The notes beneath the pieces are model-generated. The model was not told where the DNA came from. It saw only the letters and a program-made list of their open reading frames with translations, and did not search any database. Made by a program: the position numbers and the translations under genes. 64,000 nucleotides of DNA, from NCBI RefSeq assembly GCF_035982055.1, contig NZ_CP108427.1, forward strand, positions 1,488,001-1,552,000, read 5' to 3'. Source of the stretch: Streptomyces sp. NBC_01288 (GTDB lineage: Bacteria > Actinomycetota > Actinomycetes > Streptomycetales > Streptomycetaceae). This document shows positions 16,947 to 25,996 of the stretch, one piece after another. Numbering within the stretch: position 1 is the first letter of the stretch; each line of letters starts with the position of its first letter.

Positions 16947-17714
16947 ATGCGAATCGGCGAGATCGCCGCCCTCATCGGGGTCACCCCGCGGGCCGTGCGG
17001 CACTACCACCAGCTCGGGCTGCTGCCCGAACCCGTACGGCGGAGCAACGGGTACCGGGAGTACGGCATCCGGGACGCCGTCCTGCTCGCCCGGATCCGCC
17101 GGCTGACCGAGCTGGGGCTCGGGCTCGACGAGGTGCGTGACGTCCTCGCGGACGACGAGGGCCGCGAACTGGTGGAAGTCCTCCAGGAGTTGGACGAGGA
17201 CCTCGGCCGGCAGGAAGCGGTCATCCGGGAGCGGCGCGAGCGACTCGCCGCACTGCTGGCCGAGGCGCGGGGCGGGCGGCTGACCGCCGAAGCGCCGCTG
17301 TCGCCGCAGCTCACGGCGCTGCTGGCGGGCCTCGGCGAACTGCCGGACTCCCCCATGGCCGTGAAGGACCGGGAGATCCTTGCCCTCCTCGACACCGTGG
17401 CCCCCGAGGCGGACCGGGTCCGGCTGATGGAGACGCTGCGGGGAATGGCCGAGCACGCGGGCGAGATGTACGGCCTGCTGGACGCCCTCGCCGACAAGGA
17501 GCCGGACGACCCCGAGGTGACCCGTGCCGCCGCCGCGCTGGCGGCCCTGCTGCCCGACGACCTGGCCACCCGGTTCTCCGACCAGCCCGACGGCGGTCTC
17601 ACCGACGCCATCTTCGCGGACCTGGCACCGGCCCAGTCGGCGGCGGTGCACCGTGCGATCGAACTCGCACAGCACCGACAGTTCGCGAACGACCGACAGG
17701 AAGACCCGTCATGA
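16947..17714 (+). CDS. MerR-family transcriptional regulator
   Basis: The protein has 255 residues. The N-terminal winged helix-turn-helix is MRIGEIAALIGVTPRAVRHY followed by HQLGLLPEPVRRSNGYREY. A coiled-coil dimerisation helix follows (about 70-120, ELVEVLQELDEDLGRQEAVI). The C-terminal 130 residues are an all-helical domain without the Cys pairs of metal-sensing MerR members, so an organic ligand or TipA-like role is more likely. Its stop overlaps the next start (ATGA), so the membrane protein downstream is co-expressed. Autoregulation is suggested by the long-spacer promoter. Confidence 0.9.
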   Translation: MRIGEIAALIGVTPRAVRHYHQLGLLPEPVRRSNGYREYGIRDAVLLARIRRLTELGLGLDEVRDVLADDEGRELVEVLQELDEDLGRQEAVIRERRERLAALLAEARGGRLTAEAPLSPQLTALLAGLGELPDSPMAVKDREILALLDTVAPEADRVRLMETLRGMAEHAGEMYGLLDALADKEPDDPEVTRAAAALAALLPDDLATRFSDQPDGGLTDAIFADLAPAQSAAVHRAIELAQHRQFANDRQEDPS

Positions 17715-18592
17715 CGACGACGTCGGAGATCCAGACGCCCCTCACCCAGCCCGAAGTTCCAGTGCGAGGCCCGGTCCTGCGGACGTTGCGCGCCGTCACG
17801 GTACCCGCCCAACTCGCCCTGGCCATCTGCCTGTTCAGCGGGGTTCCGGTGCCCGATGCCGTTCTGCTCGGCGGCAACCTGCTCCTGCTGGTGCTTCTCG
17901 GCGCCGAGGCCTACGTCTGGCTGCGGCTACGGCGGCTCGGCCTGTCCCGGCGGCAGGCGTTCGAGCGGCTCGTGCCTCAGGGTGTGGCGCGGTACGTGGC
18001 GCACGAGGCGCGGATCATGGCGAGCCTGGTCCGGTGGGTCGTACGCCGTCCGCACGGTGTCGGCGAGGCCGACGGTGTCTTCCCGCACGCCCGCGACCAG
18101 GCCGCGATGATGTACGGCCTCACGTTCGTGTGCGTGGCCGAGACGGTCGCCCTGTCGTTCCTGCTCGCCCGGTGGCCCGTCGTCCACGCGGTCCTCCTGG
18201 TCGTCGACGTCTACACCGTGCTGTTCGTCCTCGGTATGCACGCCGCTGCCGTCACCCGGCCGCATGTCCTGGCCGGGGGTGTCCTGCGCATGCGGCAGGC
18301 GGCCAACGTCGACATCCGGGTTCCCGTCGACCGGATCGCCGCCTTCCGGCGCGAGTCGCTGTTCACCCACGCGAAGAAGGACGGCGAGCTGAACCTGCCC
18401 ATCGGCTCCCAGACCTCCCTCACGCTCGAACTGACCGAACCGGTCAACGCGCCGAAACTCCTCGGCGCCCCGCGCCTCGTACGGGTGATCAGGCTGCACG
18501 CCGACGACCCGAAGTCCCTCTACGACGCGGTCACTCAGGCACGAACCGCATCCGCGCCCGCACCCGCACCCGCGCCTCAGGACGCCGACTGA
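17711..18592 (+). CDS. Integral membrane protein of unknown function
   Basis: The protein has 293 residues and starts at ATG 17711 overlapping the MerR stop. I see four hydrophobic helices: two at about 33-72 and two at about 133-178. A hydrophilic domain (about 185-290) follows that contains RQAANVDIRVPVDRIAAFR and a Pro/Ala-rich tail. I do not recognise a family. Coupling to a MerR regulator suggests that it is the regulator's main target, for example an efflux or envelope stress protein. Its last 16 bases overlap the convergent GntR gene. Confidence 0.7.
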   Translation: MTTTSEIQTPLTQPEVPVRGPVLRTLRAVTVPAQLALAICLFSGVPVPDAVLLGGNLLLLVLLGAEAYVWLRLRRLGLSRRQAFERLVPQGVARYVAHEARIMASLVRWVVRRPHGVGEADGVFPHARDQAAMMYGLTFVCVAETVALSFLLARWPVVHAVLLVVDVYTVLFVLGMHAAAVTRPHVLAGGVLRMRQAANVDIRVPVDRIAAFRRESLFTHAKKDGELNLPIGSQTSLTLELTEPVNAPKLLGAPRLVRVIRLHADDPKSLYDAVTQARTASAPAPAPAPQDAD

Positions 18593-19416
18593 ATGTCCCC
18601 CCGCGTGGACGACGCGATCGTGTCGCGGTGGGCGAAGTCGCCCGGGGGGATGCCGGGGTGGTGGCCGAGGGGGGTCGAGGGCGCCGCGACCGAGGGGCCG
18701 AGGGTGAGGCGGGAGACGATGCGGTAGCGGTCGCCGCGGTAGATCGAGTGGACGTACTCGACGGGCCGGCCCGTCGTGTCCGAGGTGAGGCGTTCGAAGA
18801 GCAGGGCCGGGGAGAGTTCGGGGACGTCGAGGAGTTCGGCCTCGGCCCGGGTGACGACGGTCGGCTCGATCGCCTGGACCGCCTCCTGGACGTGTACGCC
18901 GTGCTGTTCCCGCAGGTGTTCGTACAGGTCACCGGCCTCCAACTCCTGGGCGGACAGGGTGGGAACCAGATCGGCCCTGATGTGCAGATGCTCGATGGCC
19001 ATCGGGGCGCCGTCGACCAGGCGCAACCGCGCCACGTACACGACCTCGGCGGCGGGCGAGAGACGTAGTCTGCGGCCCACCCGGGCGCCGGCCGGGACGG
19101 TGGTGAACTCCAGCAGACGGCTCGACCAGGCCCCCGCGGCCTGAGGTGCCGTCATGGTCTGCTCGGTGGAGACGAGTTCTTGGGTGATCTTCTCGGGCGC
19201 CACGAACATCCCGCGTCCGTGCTCCCTCACCAGCAGCCCCGCGGCGACGAGTTCGTCCACCGCCGCGCGCAACGTCGGCCGGGACACGCCGAGTTGGGCG
19301 CAGAGGACCCGCTCGGAGGGGATCGCGTCCCCCGGGTGGTGCGACTCGACGAGGTCGAGGATGAAGTCGCGGACCCGCTCCCGTTTGAGCACCGCGCCTG
19401 GCGCGTCGGCCTTCAT
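18577..19416 (-). CDS. GntR-family (HutC/DasR-type) regulator of the das-like operon
   Basis: The protein has 279 residues from ATG 19416, which has GAGGGAG upstream; an earlier ATG at 19431 lacks a ribosome site. The winged helix-turn-helix (about 10-75) contains IPSERVLCAQLGVSRPTLRA and VREHGRGMFV. The UTRA effector domain (about 100-250) shows VVYVARLRLVDGAPMAIEH and YVHSIYRGDRYRI, as in DasR. It is divergent from the binding-protein gene at 19686. Similar 18-bp sites lie near both promoters (19446, 19646), so it probably represses itself and the importer, with an amino-sugar phosphate as inducer by analogy. Confidence 0.9.
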   Translation of the reverse strand: MKADAPGAVLKRERVRDFILDLVESHHPGDAIPSERVLCAQLGVSRPTLRAAVDELVAAGLLVREHGRGMFVAPEKITQELVSTEQTMTAPQAAGAWSSRLLEFTTVPAGARVGRRLRLSPAAEVVYVARLRLVDGAPMAIEHLHIRADLVPTLSAQELEAGDLYEHLREQHGVHVQEAVQAIEPTVVTRAEAELLDVPELSPALLFERLTSDTTGRPVEYVHSIYRGDRYRIVSRLTLGPSVAAPSTPLGHHPGIPPGDFAHRDTIASSTRGDIQSAS

Positions 19417-19445
19417 GTCGCACTCCCTCATGCAAGGAACCCCCG

Positions 19446-19463
19446 GTTGACCACTTGACCAGT
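19446..19463 (-). promoter_or_regulatory. GntR operator candidate near its own start
   Basis: On the minus strand this reads ACTGGTCAAGTGGTCAAC, 15 of 18 identical to the site at 19646. It has TGGTC half-sites like those of DasR-responsive elements. Confidence 0.6.
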
Positions 19464-19645
19464 TGCCCAATAGTCGCCCGTAATCGCCCTGTTGACCAGG
19501 GCAGTGTAACCACCGGCGAGCCGTGATCATCCCGGCCCCGCCCGGTTAGCACGCCAAGTCCCCTCACAACAGAGGGGGTTGACGCACCCATTGGTCTATG
19601 CCACCTTCATCCCCACATCGAGAGGTGAGCTGTCCAGTGGGCTTC

Positions 19646-19663
19646 ACTGGTCAGGTGGTCAGT
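19646..19663 (+). promoter_or_regulatory. GntR operator candidate before the importer operon
   Basis: ACTGGTCAGGTGGTCAGT lies 22 bases before the binding-protein start. A further dre-like sequence, TTGGTCTATGCCACC, lies near 19590. Confidence 0.6.
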
Positions 19664-19685
19664 TCATGTCCTCCAGAGGTGAACC

Positions 19686-20954
19686 GTGAAGTTCCGCTTC
19701 TTCGCCGGCGTCTCCGTGCTCGTGCTGACCGCCGGACTGAGTGCCTGCAGCAGTTCCTCCGATTCCTCCGGCACCAGCTCCGGCGGGAACACCACCATCG
19801 ACGTCTGGCTGATGCGGGACAGCGTCTCGGCCCGGTTCCAGAACGAGTTCGTCAAGGGCTTCGAGACCGCCCACCCGGACATCAAGGTCAAGGTGCAGAT
19901 CCAGGAGTGGGACGGGATCGGCGAGAAGGTAACGGCAGCCCTGGCCAGCAACGACGCACCGGACGTCATCGAGACCGGCAACACCCAGGTCGCCCAGTTC
20001 GCGCAGAGCGGGGGGCTGCTCGACCTCAGCGACAAGGTGGCCGACCTCGGCGGGAAGACCTGGCTCAAGGGCCTCGCCGAGCCGGGCTCCTACGACGGCA
20101 AGCAGTACGGCATCCCGTACTACGCCGCCAACCGCGTCGTCATCTACCGCACCGACCTCTTCAAGCAGGCCGGCATCGACGCGTCCACGATCAAGACGCG
20201 CGACCAGTGGATCGCCGCCACCAAGAAGCTCAACTCCGGTGGCACACAGGGAATTTACCTGCCCGGCCAGAGCTGGTACACCCTCGCGGGCTTCGTCTGG
20301 GACGAGGGCGGCGACCTCTCCACCCGGTCGGGCGGCAAGTGGAAGGGCACGCTGGACACCCCCGAGGCGATCAACGGCATGCGGTTCTACGAGCAGCTCC
20401 AGGCCCTCGGCAAGGGCCCGAAGGACTCCGACGAGGCCAACCCGCCGCAGGCCGACGTCATGGCCAAGGGGAAGGTCGCCCAGGTCATCTCGACTCCGGG
20501 CGGCGCCACGGCCGTTGTCCAGGACAACCCCGAACTCAAGGGCAAGCTGGGCTTCTTCCCGATCCCGGGCAAGACCGCCGCCACCCCCGGCGCGGTCTTC
20601 ACCGGCGGCTCCGACCTGGTCATCCCCACCGCGTCCGCCAAGCAGGGCGCGGCCTACACCTTCGTCAAGGAACTCACCGGCGGCGCCTGGCAGAAGAAGC
20701 TCGCGCTCGCGATGAGTTACGTCCCGAACAGGACCAGCCTCGCCTCCGCGGTCGCCTCCGACCCGGGCGCCGCGACGATGGCGGTCGGCGCCGCCGAGGG
20801 CCACGCGACACCCAACACTCCCGGCTGGGCCGCCGTAGAGGCGAAGAACCCGATCAAGGACTACATGACGGCCGTCCTCACCGGGGGCGACATCCAGAAG
20901 AAGGCGGCCACCGCGTCCGACGCCATCACCGCGGCGATGAACTCCGTTTCCTGA
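19686..20954 (+). CDS. DasA-like sugar-binding lipoprotein (ABC importer)
   Basis: The protein has 422 residues from GTG 19686, with CCAGAGGTG upstream. It has a lipoprotein signal with lipobox LSAC (Cys 21) and then the extracellular solute-binding family 1 fold. Features shared with DasA of S. coelicolor include the YLPGQ-W-Y segment and the C-terminal NPIKDYMTAVLTGG. The likely ligand is chitobiose, chito-oligosaccharide or GlcNAc, inferred from that similarity and from the GH20 gene downstream. It heads an operon with two permeases; no ATPase is present, as usual for importers that share MsiK. Confidence 0.9.
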   Translation: MKFRFFAGVSVLVLTAGLSACSSSSDSSGTSSGGNTTIDVWLMRDSVSARFQNEFVKGFETAHPDIKVKVQIQEWDGIGEKVTAALASNDAPDVIETGNTQVAQFAQSGGLLDLSDKVADLGGKTWLKGLAEPGSYDGKQYGIPYYAANRVVIYRTDLFKQAGIDASTIKTRDQWIAATKKLNSGGTQGIYLPGQSWYTLAGFVWDEGGDLSTRSGGKWKGTLDTPEAINGMRFYEQLQALGKGPKDSDEANPPQADVMAKGKVAQVISTPGGATAVVQDNPELKGKLGFFPIPGKTAATPGAVFTGGSDLVIPTASAKQGAAYTFVKELTGGAWQKKLALAMSYVPNRTSLASAVASDPGAATMAVGAAEGHATPNTPGWAAVEAKNPIKDYMTAVLTGGDIQKKAATASDAITAAMNSVS

Positions 20955-20986
20955 CCTGCCCGTTGCTCATCGGAAGGAGGAACGCC

Positions 20987-21976
20987 GTGTCGGCCGTCCG
21001 AGAACAGACCACCCCACGTCCCCCGCTCGGCACCGGCCCGTCCCGGCGCTCCCCCGGCCCGGATCCGCGCCGCCCGGCACGGACCGCAGGCCGCGGACTC
21101 TGGCCGTACGTCCTGATCGCGCCCGCCGTCCTCGGCACGCTCTATCTGCTCGTGTACCCGCTGATCCGTGCCGTGGTGATCTCCCTCCAGGACTTCGGAC
21201 TGCGTCAACTCATCGTGGGGCACGCGAAGTTCGTCGGGCTCAAGAACTACGGCACGCTGCTGGGCGACCCGCACTTCTGGGAGGTCGTACGGCGCACGTT
21301 CCTCTTCATGGGGATCAACGTCGTCCTGATCATGACGTTGTCGACACTGGTCGCGCTGATGGTGGAGCGGCTCGGCCGGTTCGGGCGGACCGCGGTGCTG
21401 AGTGCGCTCGTGCTGACCTGGGCGATGCCGGTCATCTCGGCGACGACCGTCTTCCAGTGGCTGTTCCACTCGGAGTTCGGCATCGTCAACTCGGTACTCA
21501 CGGGGCTGGGGTTCGAGTCCTTCGACCGCTATCCCTGGTTCGCGCACGGGCCGGCCGCCTTCGCGATCGTGGTCGTCCTCGTGGTGTGGCAGTCGGTGCC
21601 GTTCGCTGCGATCACCCTGTACTCGGCGCTCACCACCGTCCCCGCCGAGCTGTACGAGTCGGCGCGCCTCGACGGGGCGTCGGGACCACGCATCTTCCGC
21701 TCCATCACGCTGCCGATCGTCCGGCCGATCTACCTGCTGGTGTTCTCGCTCGAAGTGATCTGGACGTTCAAGGCGTTCGTGCAGATCTGGGTGATGACCA
21801 ATGGCGGTCCCGGCGACGCCACCACGATCCTGCCCGTGTACGCGGTCCAGACCGCCCTGTCGAGCCAGCGCTACGACCTCGGTGCGGCGGCCTCCATGGT
21901 CACCGTCGTGCTGATGTCCGGCGTGCTCGTCCTCTACTTCCGCCAGATGTTCCGCCAGGAGGACGAGCTCGCATGA
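20987..21976 (+). CDS. Sugar ABC transporter permease, MalF-type (DasB-like)
   Basis: The protein has 329 residues from GTG 20987, with GGAAGGAGG as a strong ribosome site. About 50 Pro/Arg-rich residues precede six helices. The EAA loop that contacts the ATPase is visible as YESARLDGASGPRIFRSITL. It is the first of two inner-membrane channel subunits and its stop overlaps the next start (ATGA at 21973). Confidence 0.92.
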   Translation: MSAVREQTTPRPPLGTGPSRRSPGPDPRRPARTAGRGLWPYVLIAPAVLGTLYLLVYPLIRAVVISLQDFGLRQLIVGHAKFVGLKNYGTLLGDPHFWEVVRRTFLFMGINVVLIMTLSTLVALMVERLGRFGRTAVLSALVLTWAMPVISATTVFQWLFHSEFGIVNSVLTGLGFESFDRYPWFAHGPAAFAIVVVLVVWQSVPFAAITLYSALTTVPAELYESARLDGASGPRIFRSITLPIVRPIYLLVFSLEVIWTFKAFVQIWVMTNGGPGDATTILPVYAVQTALSSQRYDLGAAASMVTVVLMSGVLVLYFRQMFRQEDELA

Positions 21977-22812
21977 GCACCACCCGGCCCCGCGTCCGCC
22001 GCCTGCCCCTGAACGCCGCCGCCGCCGTCACGGTCCTGGTCTGCCTCTTCCCGGTGTACTGGATGGTCGCGACCGCGTTCACCCCGACCCGGGACATCCA
22101 GTCCGACAAGCCCCGTATCGTGCCGGAGAGTTGGACCCTCGACCACTTCCGTACGGCCGTCGGTGCCGCCGGTTTCGGTCTGTTCTGGCGCAACAGTCTC
22201 CTCGTCACGCTGAGCGCGGTCCTGCTCGCCCTCGTCATCGCGCTGGGCGCGGCCTACGCGGTCGCCCGGATGAAGTGGAAGGGGCGCCGGCAGTTCATGC
22301 TGATGGTGTTCATCGCGCAGATGGCGCCCTGGGAGTCCCTGATCATCCCGGTGTACATCATCTCGCGGGACACCGACATGCTGGACCGGCTGCCGACGCT
22401 GACGCTCGTCTACTTCATGATGACGCTGCCGTTCACGATCATCGTGCTGCGTGGCTTCATCGGCACGATTCCCCCGGAGTTGGAGGAGTCCGCGCAGGTC
22501 GACGGCTGCACCCGGTTCGGCGCGTTCCGGCGGGTGGCGTTCCCGCTGCTGGCGCCGGGGCTGATGGCGACCTCGCTGTTCGGCTACATCACGGCGTGGA
22601 ACGAGTTCACGTACGCCAACTTCCTGATCATCAAGCAGCAGGACCACCGCACGCTGCCCGTGTGGCTGTCCTCCTTCCAGAACGTCTTCGGCACCGACTG
22701 GGGCGCCACCATGGCCGCCTCAACTCTCTTCGCCGCGCCCGCACTTGTGGTGTTCCTGCTGCTCCAGCGCCATGTCACCTCCGGCTTCGCGGCCGGCGCG
22801 GTCAAGGGCTGA
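21973..22812 (+). CDS. Sugar ABC transporter permease, MalG-type (DasC-like)
   Basis: The protein has 279 residues with six helices. The EAA loop reads EESAQVDGCTRFGAFRRVAF, and FGYITAWNEFTYANFLI near the C-terminus is typical of MalG-like permeases. It is translationally coupled to the preceding permease. Together with the binding lipoprotein and an ATPase encoded elsewhere it would import the amino-sugar oligomer. Confidence 0.92.
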   Translation: MSTTRPRVRRLPLNAAAAVTVLVCLFPVYWMVATAFTPTRDIQSDKPRIVPESWTLDHFRTAVGAAGFGLFWRNSLLVTLSAVLLALVIALGAAYAVARMKWKGRRQFMLMVFIAQMAPWESLIIPVYIISRDTDMLDRLPTLTLVYFMMTLPFTIIVLRGFIGTIPPELEESAQVDGCTRFGAFRRVAFPLLAPGLMATSLFGYITAWNEFTYANFLIIKQQDHRTLPVWLSSFQNVFGTDWGATMAASTLFAAPALVVFLLLQRHVTSGFAAGAVKG

Positions 22813-22863
22813 GCCGCCGCACCGCCTCCCCCACACACCCCCGCCCCGCTCCGGAGACGATCC

Positions 22864-24396
22864 ATGCCCGCACAGCGTTCCGTGCACTCCCTCGTCCCCC
22901 GCCCCACCAAGTCGGCAGCCAGGCCAGGGCGGTTCACACTCGACGCCGACACCGCGCTGCACATCGGCACGGGCGCCGAACCGGCCGCGGACCTGCTGCG
23001 CACCCTGCTCGCCCCGGCCACCGGGCTGCCTCTACCCGCCTCCCCCGAGGGCCGGTTGACCCTCACGCTCGACCCCGGGCTGGCCGGTCTCGGCGAGGAG
23101 GGATACGGACTCACCGTCGCCCCGCACGCCGTACTGCTGCGCGCCGCGCACCTCACCGGACTGCTGCGTGGCATCCAGACGATCCGTCAACTCCTGCCCC
23201 CGCAGGCCCTGTCGGAGACTCGGCAGCCCGACGCGGAGTGGCTGCTGCCGTGCGTCGAGATCACCGACCTCCCCCGTCATCCCTGGCGCGGCGCGATGCT
23301 GGACGTGGCCAGGCACTTCCAGCCCGTCTCCTATCTCCGCCGGTACGTCGATCTGTTGGCGCTGCACAAGATCGGCGTGTTCCATCTGCACCTCACGGAC
23401 GACCAGGGCTGGCGCATGCCGGTGTCCGCCTACCCGAAGCTCACCGAGATCGGCGGCCACCGCGCCGAGTCCCAACTGGGTCCCGCCGGACGCGACTTGT
23501 ACGACGGCGTCCCGCACGGCGGCTCGTACACCCGGGCCGAACTCGCCGGCCTGGTGAGCTATGCGGCCGCTCGCGGCGTCACCGTCATGCCGGAGATAGA
23601 GATGCCCGGGCATGTACGCGCCGCCCTCGCCGCCTATCCCGAACTGGGCAACAACCCCGAGCGCACCCTCGACGTCTGGACCCGCTGGGGCGTGTGCGAC
23701 ACCGTCCTCGGGGTCCACGACGAGGTCCTCGACTTCTGCCGTACGGTCCTCGACGAGGTCATGGACGTTTTCCCCTCGCCGTACATCCACGTCGGCGGCG
23801 AGGAGTGCCCCACCGCCGAGTGGACGCACAGTGTCGCCGCGCGCGAACGGGCCGTTGCGCAGGGCCTGTCGAGCCCTGCGGCGCTGCACGGCTGGTTCCT
23901 CGGGCAGATCGGCGACTTCCTCGTGCGGCACGGGCGGCGACCGGTCGGCTGGGCGGAGACGGGGGCCGAACTGCCCCTGGATTTCACGGTGATGACGTGG
24001 CGCGACGCGGCGCACACCCTGGCGGCGGCGCGCCGCGGCCACCCCGTCATCAGCGCCTATCACCGGGCGACCTATCTCGACTACGCCCAGTCCGAGGACC
24101 CGGGCGAGCCCAAGGGCCAGCCCGGCGGCGTCGTCGATCTGCGTGCCGTCCACGCCCACGACCCCGTTCCCGAGGACGCCGAACGGAGCGCGGCCGAGCG
24201 GGTGTTGGGCACCCAGGCCCAGTTGTGGACCGAGTTCGTCAGGACGCCCGAGCGCATCGAGTACCTCACCTACCCCCGCCTGTGCGCGCTGGCCGACCGC
24301 GCCTGGAGCGGCGCGACCGACTGGGCGGACTTCCGTTCCCGGCTCGACGAGCACACGGCCCGCCTCGACGCGCTGGGCGTCCCGTACCACCCCTGA
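22864..24396 (+). CDS. GH20 beta-N-acetylhexosaminidase (DasD-like position)
   Basis: The protein has 510 residues: an N-terminal GH20b domain (about 10-135), then the catalytic barrel beginning HPWRGAMLDVARHF. FHLHLTDDQGWR, MPEIEMPGH and the catalytic segment YIHVGGEECPTAEW (about 306-319) follow. The last normally carries an Asp-Glu pair; here it is Glu-Glu near 313-314. No signal peptide is seen, so it probably cleaves imported chito-oligosaccharides in the cytosol to GlcNAc. The order regulator-A-B-C-GH20 matches the S. coelicolor das locus. Confidence 0.92.
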   Translation: MPAQRSVHSLVPRPTKSAARPGRFTLDADTALHIGTGAEPAADLLRTLLAPATGLPLPASPEGRLTLTLDPGLAGLGEEGYGLTVAPHAVLLRAAHLTGLLRGIQTIRQLLPPQALSETRQPDAEWLLPCVEITDLPRHPWRGAMLDVARHFQPVSYLRRYVDLLALHKIGVFHLHLTDDQGWRMPVSAYPKLTEIGGHRAESQLGPAGRDLYDGVPHGGSYTRAELAGLVSYAAARGVTVMPEIEMPGHVRAALAAYPELGNNPERTLDVWTRWGVCDTVLGVHDEVLDFCRTVLDEVMDVFPSPYIHVGGEECPTAEWTHSVAARERAVAQGLSSPAALHGWFLGQIGDFLVRHGRRPVGWAETGAELPLDFTVMTWRDAAHTLAAARRGHPVISAYHRATYLDYAQSEDPGEPKGQPGGVVDLRAVHAHDPVPEDAERSAAERVLGTQAQLWTEFVRTPERIEYLTYPRLCALADRAWSGATDWADFRSRLDEHTARLDALGVPYHP

Positions 24397-24468
24397 CCTG
24401 TCCCGCTTCAACTCCCCCACCCATCTGTCCCGTTCCGGAATCACCCCACCTTTCTGGAGAGGCACGAC

Positions 24469-25920
24469 ATGAGACTCGACAAGAGGTTCGACACGAGGTT
24501 CGCGAAGAACAGACTGCGTGCCGCCGCGTCCGCCGCCGTAGCGGTGGCCGTGGGCGCCGCCGCGCTCACGGCCATGCCGTCCACCGCGAGCGCGGCCGGC
24601 GACGGGCTGAGTGTCCAGTACCGCACGAGCGCCACCGGTGCCACGGCCGACCAGTCCGAGCCCTGGTTCAAGGTGAGGAACACCGGCTCCAGCACTGTGC
24701 AGTTGGCGAGCGTCAAGCTCCGCTACTACTTCAAGGCGGACTCGGCGAGCGCGAGTTACCGCTTCGCGTGTTCCTGGGCGGTCAAGGGCTGCGCCAACGT
24801 CACCGGAACCTTCGGCACACTCACCAACCCGACGGCCACGGCGGACCGTTACCTGGAGATCGGCTTCACCTCCGGCGCGGGCACGCTCGCTCCCGGCGCC
24901 GACACCGGTGACATGCAGCTGCGCTTCTACCAGTCGACGTGGCAGACGCTGACCCAGAGCGACGACTACTCCTTCGGCGCCTCGCAGACGTCGTACGCCG
25001 ACTGGTCCAAGGTCACCGCGCAGTTGGCCGGCGCCACGCTGTGGGGCACCGCTCCCGCCGGAAACGACCCGACGAACCCGCCCACCGACCCGCCGACCGA
25101 TCCCCCGGCCACCGGCGCCGCGCTGTTCGACGACTTCAACTACAGCGCCTACAACGACCCGAAGATCTCCTCGCACGGCTGGAGCGTGCGCTCCACCTCC
25201 GGCGGTCCCGGTGTCTCCGGTGCCACCTGGGCGCCCCAGAACGTCACGTTCGCCGGCACGAGCGGCAACTCCGTGATGAACCTGGAGACTTCGACGTCCG
25301 GCACCGGCGAGAGCACCAAGCAGACCGAAGTCGTCACCAACACACGGAAGTTCAAGAACGGCACCTACGCGGCCCGGGTCAAGTTCAACGACGCGCCCAA
25401 GTCGGGACCGGACGGCGACCACCTCGTCCAGACGTTCTTCACCATCAACGACCTCACCGCGCCGCTGGCGGACGACTACTCCGAGTACGACTTCGAGTAC
25501 CTCCCCAACGGCGGCTGGGGCGAGACCTCCAACATCCTGTACACGACGTCCTGGGAGACCTACCAGGCCGACCCGTGGATCGCGGTCAACCAGCACACCG
25601 AGGGCCGGCAGAGTTACAACGGCTGGCACGACCTGGTGCTGACCATCGACAACAGCAGCATCAAGTACTACATCGACGGCCAGCTCTTCGGCACCCACGA
25701 CGCCGCGTACCTCCCGGAGCGGCCGATGTCGATCAACTTCAACCAGTGGCTGATCGACTTCGGCGGCCTGACCAGTTCGACACCGCGTGCCTACGACGAG
25801 CAGGTCGACTACGTCCTGCACGTCAAGGACCAGGTCCTCACCCCGGCGCAGGTGGCCGCCAAGGTCGCGGCGTACCGCGGCGCGGGCACCACGTTCGAGG
25901 ACACCGTGCCCAGCAGTTGA
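24469..25920 (+). CDS. Secreted CBM3-GH16 glycoside hydrolase
   Basis: The protein has 483 residues. A Sec signal ends near STASAAG (about 43). Residues 45-190 are a CBM3-like cellulose-binding beta sandwich (LSVQYRTSATGAT, then PWFKVRNTGSSTVQLASVKL). A Pro/Thr linker (NPPTDPPTDPP) leads to a GH16-like jelly roll (about 222-483) with the catalytic ExDxE form EYDFEYLP near 338-342. It probably cuts beta-1,3/1,4-glucan or a related polymer at the substrate surface. It is 72 bases after the GH20 gene and followed by a hairpin terminator, so it may be the last gene of the das-like operon or have its own promoter. Confidence 0.88.
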   Translation: MRLDKRFDTRFAKNRLRAAASAAVAVAVGAAALTAMPSTASAAGDGLSVQYRTSATGATADQSEPWFKVRNTGSSTVQLASVKLRYYFKADSASASYRFACSWAVKGCANVTGTFGTLTNPTATADRYLEIGFTSGAGTLAPGADTGDMQLRFYQSTWQTLTQSDDYSFGASQTSYADWSKVTAQLAGATLWGTAPAGNDPTNPPTDPPTDPPATGAALFDDFNYSAYNDPKISSHGWSVRSTSGGPGVSGATWAPQNVTFAGTSGNSVMNLETSTSGTGESTKQTEVVTNTRKFKNGTYAARVKFNDAPKSGPDGDHLVQTFFTINDLTAPLADDYSEYDFEYLPNGGWGETSNILYTTSWETYQADPWIAVNQHTEGRQSYNGWHDLVLTIDNSSIKYYIDGQLFGTHDAAYLPERPMSINFNQWLIDFGGLTSSTPRAYDEQVDYVLHVKDQVLTPAQVAAKVAAYRGAGTTFEDTVPSS

Positions 25921-25934
25921 TCACTCAGGGCGGC

Positions 25935-25974
25935 GGGCCGCGCACTCGGCGTACGGCGTCCGAGCGCGCGGCCC
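25935..25974 (+). terminator. Hairpin terminator after the GH16 gene
   Basis: GGGCCGCGCACTCGG (25935-25949) pairs with CCGAGCGCGCGGCCC (25960-25974) at 14 of 15 positions around a 10-base loop. Confidence 0.75.
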
Positions 25975-25996
25975 ACCGTCGCCTAAGCTCCGGCCC

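Noticed and set aside
18577..24396. Naming these genes dasR and dasABCD
   Set aside because: The order matches, but the regulator differs clearly from DasR in its N-terminus and the operators are not standard dre sites; it may be a paralogous locus.
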